A stretch of DNA of 29,177 nt from a virus, in IMG/VR virus record IMGVR_UViG_3300031576_000237, positions 1-29,177 of that record; one strand, 5' to 3'. The notes below the pieces were generated by a model. It had not been told where the DNA came from. It did not search any database and worked only from the letters and a program-made list of their open reading frames with translations. The stretch's first letter is position 1, and each line of letters opens with the position of its first letter. Positions 1 to 5,772 of this stretch are shown one piece after another. A program made the translations under genes and the position numbers.

Positions 1-53
1 GCTCGTGTGCGCTGATCGTTGAGGCCGTCTACATGGATTCCGGTGATGTTCAT
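1..53 (-). CDS. 5' end of an unknown small protein (cut by window edge)
   Basis: Reading leftwards from an ATG at 53, the frame begins MNITGIHVDGLNDQRTRA and is still open at the window edge. A good ribosome binding site (GAGGAG) lies about 8 bases upstream of the ATG, and a sigma70-like promoter plus a leader hairpin lie just beyond it. It is the first gene of a separate minus-strand transcript that starts after the neighbouring five-gene operon ends. Only 17 complete codons are visible, so no function can be given. The start call rests on the ribosome site and promoter arrangement, which copies that of the gene starting at 1550. Confidence 0.6.
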   Translation of the reverse strand, partial: MNITGIHVDGLNDQRTR

Positions 54-67
54 TTTCGTTTTCTCCT

Positions 68-85
68 CGCCGCTTAATTGCGGCG
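68..85 (-). promoter_or_regulatory. Leader hairpin (copy 1) before the 1..53 gene
   Basis: A perfect inverted repeat, CGCCGC-TTAATT-GCGGCG on the plus strand, with a 6-bp stem and a 6-base loop. It lies between the promoter at 93..121 and the ribosome binding site of the gene starting at 53, so it would be in the 5' untranslated leader. A second copy at 1568..1583 has the same loop and a compensating base-pair change in the stem. Confidence 0.6.
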
Positions 86-92
86 TGTGTGT

Positions 93-121
93 ATGATCGT
101 TCAAATTCTGCAACGTGTCAA
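93..121 (-). promoter_or_regulatory. Sigma70-like promoter for the 1..53 gene
   Basis: On the minus strand the -35 box is TTGACA (116..121), followed by a 17-base spacer and a -10 box GATCAT (93..98, four of six consensus bases). It is preceded by AATTG, giving AATTGTTGAC, which also occurs at the promoter near 1622. The spacer is almost entirely the 19-bp repeat at 99..117, so a protein bound there would block the promoter. Confidence 0.6.
99..117. repeat. 19-bp operator-like direct repeat, copy 1
   Basis: GTTCAAATTCTGCAACGTG. It matches 18 of 19 bases with the copy at 1687..1705 in the same orientation, and sits exactly between the -35 and -10 boxes of the minus-strand promoter at 93..121. 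Its position suggests a repressor operator; the binding protein is not known. Confidence 0.5.
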
Positions 122-147
122 CAATTTTATTCGCCATTGCGAATCAG

Positions 148-540
148 TCACTTAGGTATCACTCCGCCGCGTTCGTTTTTCCGCCAGGCGATGCCGGACT
201 CGTCGAGCAGCATCCGAACCGTCTCGCCGTCGATGCAGCCTTTCCTCGCGCGCATGATCGATCTCGGGTTCACGAGCACGACGGTCGCGCGCTCGATGCC
301 GACGAACGAGTAGAACTTGCTGCGCGCCACGCGCTCGCCTGTCGAGGACGCGATCACCACATGACCGCGCTGCAGCCAGGCGTGGAGATGGCGCTCAGGA
401 TCGGCGGCGCTCGCTGCCACGATCCCGATCGCCACCTTGAACGTCTCTCCCTGCTGCCGGAGATCGGCCCAACGGTGCAGCGACTGATGGAAGCACGTAC
501 CCATACCAGGCGACGCGGCGACCCAATCGTCGGCGTTCAT
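148..540 (-). CDS. Small phage protein, possibly papain/transglutaminase-like
   Basis: 130 residues, last gene of the five-gene minus-strand operon. The start is the ATG at 540, which overlaps the stop of the upstream gene (ATGA), as do the other gene junctions in this operon; a longer reading to 642 would overlap that gene by about 100 bases and is less likely. Visible features are Cys16 in GTCFHQS and a HLHAWLQRGHVVIASSTG segment (His53). This Cys then His-Ala-Trp layout recalls small papain/transglutaminase-like proteins of bacteria and phages, but the third catalytic residue is not obvious and the enzyme assignment is a guess. The promoter of the next transcript starts 27 bases after its stop. 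Confidence 0.65.
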   Translation of the reverse strand: MNADDWVAASPGMGTCFHQSLHRWADLRQQGETFKVAIGIVAASAADPERHLHAWLQRGHVVIASSTGERVARSKFYSFVGIERATVVLVNPRSIMRARKGCIDGETVRMLLDESGIAWRKNERGGVIPK

Positions 541-764
541 TTGAGCCTCGAACAGTGACCGACGTAGGCGCGTGCCGCCATCCAGTACGCGGCCATCGGT
601 CCTTTGTTTTTCTTCCACGAGTGCAGCGCCAGGCGATGACACTCGGCGCGAAGCTCGCGCAGCAGGTCGCGAAAGATGGCCGCGAGCTCCGGGTTCGCCG
701 CCAGGAACGCGATCAACCTGGCGGCGGCGGGCAGCTTCATCAGCGGGTTCTGTATCGGGGTCAT
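537..764 (-). CDS. Small conserved-looking phage protein, unknown function
   Basis: 75 residues. Start ATG at 764 overlaps the upstream gene's stop by four bases, and its own stop overlaps the next start in the same way, so translation is probably coupled. The N-terminal half is rich in Leu/Ala and predicted helical (AARLIAFLAANPELAAIFRD), followed by a basic, aromatic stretch (SWKKNKGPMAAYWMAARAY) near residues 49-67. The KNKGPMAAYW pattern resembles small accessory proteins in other phages, but no function is established. No signal peptide or clear membrane segment. Confidence 0.65.
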   Translation of the reverse strand: MTPIQNPLMKLPAAARLIAFLAANPELAAIFRDLLRELRAECHRLALHSWKKNKGPMAAYWMAARAYVGHCSRLK

Positions 765-979
765 TGTCCGAGCGCCTTCAGCAGAGCGGCGCGGCTGATG
801 CGCTTGCCCTTGTGCTTATAGGAGACGCGCACATACTGGCCGACGATCCCGCTACGCGGATTCGAGCGCCAGGTCTGCGCGATCACATCGACATCTCCCT
901 CTCGGACGACGACCTCACATTTGCGCCCGTTAGTCAGGTCGTAGCGGGCGCGGCGCTCCATCTCGTTGATGTCGATCAT
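761..979 (-). CDS. Small unknown phage protein
   Basis: 72 residues (MIDINEMERRARYDLTN...). A longer frame to 1258 exists, but the ATG at 979 overlaps the upstream stop exactly as ATGA, and the upstream part of the long frame is an arginine-rich shadow of the neighbouring gene. The protein is basic at its C-terminus (YKHKGKRISRAALLKALGQ) and mixed beta/alpha by eye (CEVVVREGDVDVIAQTW). The C-terminal basic helix could contact nucleic acid, but that is only an inference from composition. Third gene of the five-gene operon. Confidence 0.6.
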   Translation of the reverse strand: MIDINEMERRARYDLTNGRKCEVVVREGDVDVIAQTWRSNPRSGIVGQYVRVSYKHKGKRISRAALLKALGQ

Positions 980-1212
980 GATGTGACCCTTGCTGCGGCG
1001 ACAGCGTCCGAGAACTTGGCGAACGCGACGCGCTTGCCGTCGATGAAATACGTGAAGCGCGGCATCGCCCTGTTCGGGCGCGGCTGCGCTTTGACGGCGT
1101 ACCTGACGCCGTCGTGATCGCGGATCGCCGTGAACTGACCTGCGAGGATGTGCTCTCGCAGACCGGCGCTCGCCTCGCCATGAAGGGTCTGAATGGTCGT
1201 GTGGCCGCTCAC
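976..1212 (-). CDS. Small unknown phage protein (GTG start)
   Basis: 78 residues. An ATG at 1260 is in frame, but the GTG at 1212 overlaps the preceding stop as GTGA, matching the coupling used by every other gene in this operon, and is preferred. Residues run from VSGHTTIQTLHGEAS through a basic middle (KAQPRPNRAMPRFTYFIDGK) to AKFSDAVAAARVTS. The beta-rich segment PRFTYFIDGKRVAFAKFSDA resembles compact DNA- or protein-binding folds of small phage accessory proteins, without a family I can name. Confidence 0.55.
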   Translation of the reverse strand: MSGHTTIQTLHGEASAGLREHILAGQFTAIRDHDGVRYAVKAQPRPNRAMPRFTYFIDGKRVAFAKFSDAVAAARVTS

Positions 1213-1550
1213 GACGCGCTCCGCAGCGTGTCCATGCGCTCGGCGATCCTGACGCCACACAGACCGGCAGCGTGCAAAGTCTTAACGTCGAGGCAGAGGA
1301 TTCCCTTCAACATCGAGAACTCGTCCTTGAGTCCGATGTACTGATCGATCGCTTCGTTCGTGTTCGCCAGGACTTCGGCGTAGGCGTTGATCGCGGCGTC
1401 GACCTGGCGCGTCGTCTTGAGCGTGTCGCTCGGCATCGTGAGGGAGATCGTGTGCGCGCCCTCGCCGTGGCAGACGTTCCGGTTATAGGCGTTGCGGCAG
1501 TCGACCATCCCGTACTTCGCTATCGCCTTCGCTGCTTTTTTGCTGATCAT
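1209..1550 (-). CDS. First gene of the minus-strand operon, unknown function
   Basis: 113 residues, led by an AGGAGAG ribosome binding site about 6 bases before the ATG, a leader hairpin (1568..1583) and a promoter (1594..1622). The N-terminus is basic (MISKKAAKAIAKYGMVDC) and the rest mostly helical, with NAYAEVLANTNEAIDQYIGLKDEFSML suggesting a helical bundle. Cys18, Cys27, Cys85 and Cys98 are present but do not form a clear zinc-binding spacing. As leader gene of an operon divergent from the DNA-binding-protein gene, it is probably early expressed. Function unknown. Confidence 0.65.
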   Translation of the reverse strand: MISKKAAKAIAKYGMVDCRNAYNRNVCHGEGAHTISLTMPSDTLKTTRQVDAAINAYAEVLANTNEAIDQYIGLKDEFSMLKGILCLDVKTLHAAGLCGVRIAERMDTLRSAS

Positions 1551-1567
1551 TTTGTCTCTCCTATCCG

Positions 1568-1583
1568 GCTGCTTAATTGCAGC
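1568..1583 (-). promoter_or_regulatory. Leader hairpin (copy 2) before the 1550 gene
   Basis: GCTGC-TTAATT-GCAGC on the plus strand: a 5-bp stem with the same 6-base loop as the hairpin at 68..85. The stem differs from copy 1 by one C-G to T-A pair change on both arms, which keeps the pairing. It lies just upstream of the ribosome binding site, between promoter and start codon, as in copy 1. Confidence 0.6.
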
Positions 1584-1593
1584 ACGTGACGCT

Positions 1594-1622
1594 AGTGTCC
1601 TCTTTTTTCAACGCCTCGTCAA
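1594..1622 (-). promoter_or_regulatory. Sigma70-like promoter for the five-gene minus-strand operon
   Basis: On the minus strand TTGACG (1617..1622) is followed by a 17-base spacer and GACACT (1594..1599, weak -10, three of six). The AATTGTTGAC surrounding the -35 box is identical to that of the promoter at 93..121, and the same hairpin-ribosome site order follows. Confidence 0.5.
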
Positions 1623-1664
1623 CAATTATTTTCGACCCTTTCGGATCAACGGCTTACGAATAGC

Positions 1665-1693
1665 TTGACCTGCCGTGCTTTCGCATGTTCAAA
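1665..1693 (+). promoter_or_regulatory. Possible promoter for the plus-strand early operon
   Basis: TTGACC (1665..1670), 17-base spacer, TTCAAA (1688..1693). The -10 match is weak (three of six). An alternative -10, AATAAT at 1709..1714, fits better but has no good -35 at standard spacing. The proposed -10 lies inside the 19-bp repeat at 1687..1705. Confidence 0.3.
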
Positions 1694-1705
1694 TTCGGCA
1701 ACGTG
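1687..1705. repeat. 19-bp operator-like direct repeat, copy 2
   Basis: GTTCAAATTCGGCAACGTG, differing from the copy at 99..117 at one position. It overlaps the possible plus-strand promoter at 1665..1693, so both copies sit at promoters about 1.6 kb apart. Confidence 0.5.
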
Positions 1706-1860
1706 AGGAATAATCTGCACTTCATCTACCGACACTACGACGCCAGGGGCAATCGAGGACGAAAATCCGCTGTTCAACGTGCCGAGCAGCCTAGTAGTTA
1801 AGCGAGATTTCAGACGCTCGCCGGGCTGGAAGGCGTACATGAAAAAAGTGAGGGATCGAC

Positions 1861-2076
1861 GTGACAGAAAACGTAAAACCCGCTGATGTTGTGATCGCGC
1901 TGTTCGGCGGTGTTCGCAAGACCGCTCGCGCGATCAAGGTCGCGCCAGGCACGGTGTCGAAGTGGCAGAAGGACGGCCTCGTGCCGTCGAAGCATCAGGT
2001 TCCGCTGCTCGACGCGGCGAAGGCGGCGCGCAAACGACTGACGCCGGAGATGCTGATCCTCGGAGCGGCGAAGTGA
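1861..2076 (+). CDS. Carph-isopro/HTH-like DNA-binding protein
   Basis: 71 residues starting at GTG 1861, preceded by GAGGGA. The segment VVIALFGGVRKTARAIKVAPGTVSKWQKDG (about residues 10-39) has the helix-turn-helix pattern and the ALFGG..KTARAI..APGTVSKWQ signature of the carph-isopro family, close in style to YdaS/Cro-type phage regulators. PSKHQVPLLDAA and LTPEMLI complete the usual domain ending. It is the first gene of the plus-strand operon and faces the minus-strand operon across 238 bases holding operator-like repeats, the classic place for a Cro-like repressor or activator. Which promoter it binds is inference. Its stop overlaps the next start (GTGA). Confidence 0.8.
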   Translation: MTENVKPADVVIALFGGVRKTARAIKVAPGTVSKWQKDGLVPSKHQVPLLDAAKAARKRLTPEMLILGAAK

Positions 2077-2156
2077 TCGAGGCGTACATCATCACCGTCC
2101 CGATCCTGATCGCCGTGATGATGCTGGCGATCATATTCGTTCGCCGCCGTCCGTGA
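2073..2156 (+). CDS. 27-residue single-span membrane protein
   Basis: A small frame from GTG 2073 (overlapping the preceding stop as GTGA) to TGA at 2156, which in turn overlaps the GTG of the next gene. The product is almost entirely one hydrophobic helix, from about residue 5 to 22, with an acidic N-terminal residue (Glu3) and a basic RRRP tail. By the positive-inside rule the tail would stay in the cytoplasm. The two perfect 4-base overlaps are strong support for translation of such a small frame. Role unknown; tiny early membrane proteins of phages often alter host membrane functions, but nothing specific can be claimed. Confidence 0.6.
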   Translation: MIEAYIITVPILIAVMMLAIIFVRRRP

Positions 2157-2692
2157 ACCTGCCGACCGTCAAGGTGATGCAGCGCGAGGACGACGACTGC
2201 ATGCGCGCGTGCTTAGCGACGTACTTCGGCGTGCCGATCGAGGACGTGCCGGTCTTGCGCGACGGCGTGTGGATGAAGCAGGTCCGCGATTGGGTCAGAC
2301 CTCGCGGACTCGGCTACGTCACCGTGCAGATGCCGTCGCAGGCCGTGTTCAAAGAGGCGTTCTCTGACGGCCTCGTCATCTGCGGCGGGCCTGGCGTTCG
2401 CAGCGGCGTGCCGCATGCCGTGATCTACCTCGACGGCAAGCTGTGGCACGATCCGCACGCAAGCGGGACCGGGATTCAGGGCGTCGAGCACGTGGATTTT
2501 TTCTACTCACTTGCGCCGCGATCGGACTCGACAAGAGATACGCAGCAGGCCGCGCTGTATGGCCTGATCGACGCCTACAACAAGCTGCCTGCCGCATCTA
2601 AGGATTGCGCTGGCGGATATGAGTGCTTCGATTCGCGCGGTAGATCGTTCTTCGACGCCGCGCTCGCAGTCGTAAGGGAAGCGATCGAGTGA
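2153..2692 (+). CDS. C39-like / papain-fold cysteine peptidase-like protein
   Basis: 179 residues from GTG 2153. The N-terminus reads VKVMQREDDDCMRACLATYFGVP, matching the Gln-x5-Cys helix start of C39-type peptidases (Gln10, Cys16). A later GVPHAVIYLDGKLWHDPH carries the expected His88 followed by Asp100 of the Cys-His-Asp triad. The C-terminal part after about residue 120 is helical and unassigned. No signal peptide, so it should act in the cytoplasm. C39 enzymes normally mature bacteriocin leaders as part of transporters; stand-alone phage versions are not characterised, and target and activity are unknown. It sits between a membrane peptide and a helicase in a coupled operon. Confidence 0.7.
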   Translation: MNLPTVKVMQREDDDCMRACLATYFGVPIEDVPVLRDGVWMKQVRDWVRPRGLGYVTVQMPSQAVFKEAFSDGLVICGGPGVRSGVPHAVIYLDGKLWHDPHASGTGIQGVEHVDFFYSLAPRSDSTRDTQQAALYGLIDAYNKLPAASKDCAGGYECFDSRGRSFFDAALAVVREAIE

Positions 2693-4092
2693 CGCTCGAC
2701 CTCCGCGAATATCAGGTCCGCCAGTACGACGAGGCTCGCCAGGTTCTGAAGGACGGCGGGAACAGCGTGCTGCTGCAGTGTCCGACCGGAGGCGGCAAGA
2801 CCGTGATCGCCTCGAAGATGCTGCAGCGGGCGACGGAAAAATACGGCGCGTGGTTCATCGTCCATCGCCGCGAGCTAGTCAAGCAGTCGGTCATGACCCT
2901 GCAGAACGCGGCGAGCATGGATGTCGGCATCGTCGCCTCCGGGTTCCCCGGCAATCGACATCTGCGCTGCCAGGTCTGCAGCGTCAGCACGCTCGGCAAG
3001 CGCCATCACCTTCTGACGCGACCGAAGCTGGTCATTTGGGACGAGTGCCACCACACGGCGGCGGCGACTTGGGCGGCGATCCACGAAGCCTATCCTGACG
3101 CGCTGCACGTCGGCCTCTCCGCCACGCCTGAGCGCCTTGATGGGACCGGCCTCGGCAAGTGGTTTAAGAATCTCGTTCTAGGTCCGAGCGTCGCGTCGCT
3201 GATCGCGGAGGGATACCTGTCGGGCTACAGACTGTACGCACCGGCTGGTCCCGATCTCGATGGCGTTCACACGACGGCAGGCGATTTCAACCGCAAGGAA
3301 CTCGCCGAGGCGATGCGACGCTCAACCGTGACCGGCGACGTGATAGCGCACTATCAGAAGTTTGCGCCAGGCAAGCGCATGGTGCTGTTCGCGTGGTCGA
3401 TCGAGTCGTCGATGGAGATGGCCGCGAAGTTCAAGGCGGCTGGCATGTCCGCGATCCACGTCGACGGCAAGACCGACAACGCCGATCGCGATCGGGCGAT
3501 GGAGGAGTTCAAGGCCGGGCGCATCCTCGTGCTCTGCAACGTCGATCTATTCGGCGAAGGCGTCGACGTGCCTGCGATCGAGGCGGTCGCGCTGCTGCGC
3601 CCTACGCAGAGCCTGGCGCTGTATCTGCAGCAGGTCGGGCGGGCGCTGCGCCCTGCGCCTGGCAAGGAATACGCCGTGATCCTCGACCACGCCGGGAACT
3701 GCAAGCGATTCGGCCTGCCGGACGACGATCGCGAATGGACGCTCGACGGTCGCAAGCGCGGACGCAGCAACGACTACAGCGCGCCGATCAAGCAATGCCC
3801 GCGCTGCTACTGCGTCACGTCGGCGGCGGCGGACACGTGCAAGGCGTGCGGACACGTGTTCGAGGCGATGCCGCGCGAGGTCGAGCAAGTCGAGGGCGAG
3901 CTTGCCGAGGTCGACATCAGCCTGCAGCGGCACATCGAGCGTCAGGAGCAGAGCGCGTGCAAGACCGAGGCCGAACTCGTGGCGCTCGGCACAATGCGCG
4001 GCTACAAAAAACCCGAGAAGTGGGCGGCGAAAATTTGGGCGTATCGACAACAGCAGCGCATAGCGCGCGAGACGAGGGAGATGTTCAGATGA
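2689..4092 (+). CDS. Superfamily 2 DEAD/DEAH-box helicase with zinc ribbon
   Basis: 467 residues from GTG 2689. Domain 1 carries the Q-like LREYQVRQYDEA (5-16), Walker A PTGGGKT (32-38), DECHH (118-122) and SAT (144-146). Domain 2 carries GEGVDVPAIEAV and the arginine-finger motif QQVGRALRP (about 314-322). A four-cysteine zinc ribbon, CPRC...CKAC (Cys370, 373, 384, 387), follows, then a helical tail. This layout matches phage SF2 ATPases of the ComF/RecQ-like DEXH group that remodel DNA or RNA during replication. It precedes a VRR-NUC nuclease and a Topo VI-A-like protein in one coupled operon, suggesting joint action in replication or recombination. Confidence 0.9.
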   Translation: MTLDLREYQVRQYDEARQVLKDGGNSVLLQCPTGGGKTVIASKMLQRATEKYGAWFIVHRRELVKQSVMTLQNAASMDVGIVASGFPGNRHLRCQVCSVSTLGKRHHLLTRPKLVIWDECHHTAAATWAAIHEAYPDALHVGLSATPERLDGTGLGKWFKNLVLGPSVASLIAEGYLSGYRLYAPAGPDLDGVHTTAGDFNRKELAEAMRRSTVTGDVIAHYQKFAPGKRMVLFAWSIESSMEMAAKFKAAGMSAIHVDGKTDNADRDRAMEEFKAGRILVLCNVDLFGEGVDVPAIEAVALLRPTQSLALYLQQVGRALRPAPGKEYAVILDHAGNCKRFGLPDDDREWTLDGRKRGRSNDYSAPIKQCPRCYCVTSAAADTCKACGHVFEAMPREVEQVEGELAEVDISLQRHIERQEQSACKTEAELVALGTMRGYKKPEKWAAKIWAYRQQQRIARETREMFR

Positions 4093-4580
4093 ACGACGAA
4101 CTGCAGCGCCTCGAAGCCGAGGGCGGCATCATCGAGCCTGACGCGCCTGAGAAAAAGGGCGCGAGCGAGAAGCAGATCATGCACAAGATGATGATCGCGC
4201 TCTCGAAGGCTGGCGCTCGCGTGTTCCGCAATACGGTCGGCATGGCGTATCAGGGCAAAGCGATCCGGTTCACGGAGCCGCAGACCGTGAAGGTCGAGCC
4301 TGGCGACATCGTGATCCGCAAGGCGCGCACCATCAAGGCCGGACTGATGACCGGCAGTAGCGACCTCGTCGGCTGGTATCCGCGCATGATCACGGAGTAC
4401 GACCTCGGCAAGACGATCGCGGCGTTCGTGGCTTGCGAGGTCAAGACCGAACACGGTACACTCGAGCCCGAGCAGCTTCAGTTCCTGAAGGTGGTCGAGC
4501 AGTCAGGCGGCATCGCGATCGTCGCGCGAGACAACGACGAAGCTACCCGAAAACTCACAGAGGGAGGCGGCATCAAATGA
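4089..4580 (+). CDS. VRR-NUC family nuclease
   Basis: 163 residues; the ATG at 4089 overlaps the helicase stop (ATGA). The second half has the PD-(D/E)xK core of VRR-NUC enzymes: SDLVGWYP with Asp92, ACEVKTEHG with Glu117 and Lys119, and the following QLQFL with Gln129. The N-terminal half (SEKQIMHKMMIALSKAGARVFRN) is the usual first helix and strand of the fold. Stand-alone VRR-NUC proteins in phages are thought to cut branched DNA such as Holliday junctions, and FAN1 is the cellular relative. Here it probably resolves replication or recombination intermediates together with the flanking helicase and Topo VI-A-like protein. Confidence 0.9.
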   Translation: MNDELQRLEAEGGIIEPDAPEKKGASEKQIMHKMMIALSKAGARVFRNTVGMAYQGKAIRFTEPQTVKVEPGDIVIRKARTIKAGLMTGSSDLVGWYPRMITEYDLGKTIAAFVACEVKTEHGTLEPEQLQFLKVVEQSGGIAIVARDNDEATRKLTEGGGIK

Positions 4581-5461
4581 AACAGATTTACGTCGACATG
4601 AATCTGAAGGGCGAAACGCTCGACCTGATCAACGTGATCAACGAGATCGGAGCGCGCTACCGCCGCCAGCACCTGACGATGACGGTGCGCCAGGTCTATT
4701 ATCAGCTTGTCGCGAAGAACGTCATCGCGAACACGCTGAAGTCCTACAAGCGCCTAGTTAAGATCATCACCGACGGTCGCATCTCCGGTTACATCGATTG
4801 GGACATGATCGAGGATCGGGCGCGAAACGTGGTCGGGCGCACGCGATGGGAGTCCGGCAAGTCCGTGATGGACGCCGCCGCCGACAACTACCACCGCGAC
4901 ATGTGGGAAGGACAGGAGGAGCGCCCGTTCGTCCTGATCGAGAAAGAAGCTCTCGCGGGCGTGCTGACGCCGCTGTGCATGAAGTACGACGTGCCGCTGC
5001 TGGCGTGCAAGGGATACCCGAGCGCGTCCGTCCTGCGTGACATGGCGCGCGATCAGATCATGCCGAACCTGGCCGAAGGGCAGCGATGCGTGATCCTACA
5101 TCTCGGCGACCACGATCCGAGCGGCATCGACATGACGCGCGACATTCGCGAACGCCTGACGATGTTCATCGAGTTCGAGGACGCGGACGTGAACCGCCTC
5201 GCGCTGAACATGCCGCAGATCGAGGCGCTGAAGCCGCCGCCGAACCCGGCAAAGCAGACGGACGCGCGCTACATGGGATACGTTGCGCGCTTCGGTCGCC
5301 GCTGCTACGAGCTTGACGCGCTGCCGCCCGAGGAACTGCAGTCGATGGTGAAGCGTTCGATCGTGCAACGCATCGACAAGCGCAAATGGGAGCGCCGCGA
5401 GCGTCAGATCGAGGCGATGAAGAAAAAGATGCGCAAGCACGCCGAGAAGTTCGAGGGCTAG
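4577..5461 (+). CDS. Spo11/Topo VI-A-like protein (Topo mini-A type) with TOPRIM
   Basis: 294 residues from ATG 4577, overlapping the nuclease stop (ATGA). The segment TMTVRQVYYQLVAKN (35-49) matches the winged-helix 5Y-CAP region of topoisomerase VI A/Spo11, with Tyr41/Tyr42 in the position of the DNA-cleaving tyrosine. A TOPRIM fold follows: FVLIEKEALAGVL (Glu122 or Glu124) and ILHLGDHDPSGIDMTRDI (Asp178, Asp180). The C-terminal 30 residues are very basic. No B (ATPase) subunit is visible in this window. Such single-gene relatives in mobile elements have been called Topo mini-A. It could be a DNA nickase or break-forming enzyme in replication; activity is inferred from motifs. Confidence 0.8.
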   Translation: MKQIYVDMNLKGETLDLINVINEIGARYRRQHLTMTVRQVYYQLVAKNVIANTLKSYKRLVKIITDGRISGYIDWDMIEDRARNVVGRTRWESGKSVMDAAADNYHRDMWEGQEERPFVLIEKEALAGVLTPLCMKYDVPLLACKGYPSASVLRDMARDQIMPNLAEGQRCVILHLGDHDPSGIDMTRDIRERLTMFIEFEDADVNRLALNMPQIEALKPPPNPAKQTDARYMGYVARFGRRCYELDALPPEELQSMVKRSIVQRIDKRKWERRERQIEAMKKKMRKHAEKFEG

Positions 5462-5484
5462 GCTCACACTCCGAGGGGATGATC

Positions 5485-5766
5485 ATGGCGACAAAAGTAA
5501 ATCCAGGCGCGTTCGACTGCTATGCAAACGCGAAAGACGACGAGCCGATGTTCGTGCTGCTGGCGCGCGACAAGGCTGCGCCTGCTGCCGTTCGCTATTG
5601 GGCGCTCGAACGGATCAAGACGCAGAAGAACCGCGTCAGCGATCCGCAGATCGTCGAGGCGTATGCGTGCGCCGTGGCGATGGAGACGTGGCTCGGCCAG
5701 CAGGAGGCTCTGAGAGCCGCCAGCGCGACCGTAGCTGCACACTCGAAGCCTGCTGACACGCTGTAG
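5485..5766 (+). CDS. Small unknown phage protein
   Basis: 93 residues. The start at ATG 5485 is chosen because GAGGGG (5473..5478) lies 6 bases before it, whereas the ATG at 5479 would leave no spacing. The protein reads MATKVNPGAFDCYANAKDDE, then a helical PMFVLLARDKAAPAAVRYWALERI and an Ala-rich end. The FVLLARD..APAAVRYWA pattern recurs in small proteins next to phage replication genes, but function is unknown. It separates the Topo VI-A-like gene from the primase-helicase by a few bases on each side and is probably in the same transcript. Confidence 0.75.
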   Translation: MATKVNPGAFDCYANAKDDEPMFVLLARDKAAPAAVRYWALERIKTQKNRVSDPQIVEAYACAVAMETWLGQQEALRAASATVAAHSKPADTL

Positions 5767-5772
5767 CCGCGC

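Larger units (their letters stand above)
1623..1860. other. Divergent control region between the minus and plus operons
   Basis: This 238-base stretch separates the two early operons and is less GC-rich than its surroundings. It holds the second copy of the 19-bp repeat (1687..1705) and a possible plus-strand promoter overlapping it. A 64-codon minus-strand frame (1646..1840) crosses it, but lacks a ribosome binding site. No stable long hairpin is visible. The layout resembles a phage transcription switch. Confidence 0.5.

Noticed and set aside
1-137. Minus-strand frame from ATG 137 (MANKIVDTLQNLNDHTHAA...) running off the left edge
   Set aside because: It has no ribosome binding site, runs through the promoter and hairpin, and turns Arg/His-rich where it overlaps the better supported 1..53 gene.
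1646-1840. 64-codon minus-strand frame in the divergent control region
   Set aside because: The protein reads plausibly (VVVSVDEVQIIPHVAEF), but there is no ribosome binding site before its ATG, third positions are less G/C-rich than in real genes here, and it covers the operator-like repeat and promoter candidates. It remains possible at low confidence.
3393-4088. Long plus-strand reading in another frame inside the helicase gene
   Set aside because: It is Arg/Ala-rich shadow coding typical of GC-rich genes; only its last part, from ATG 4089, is the real nuclease gene.
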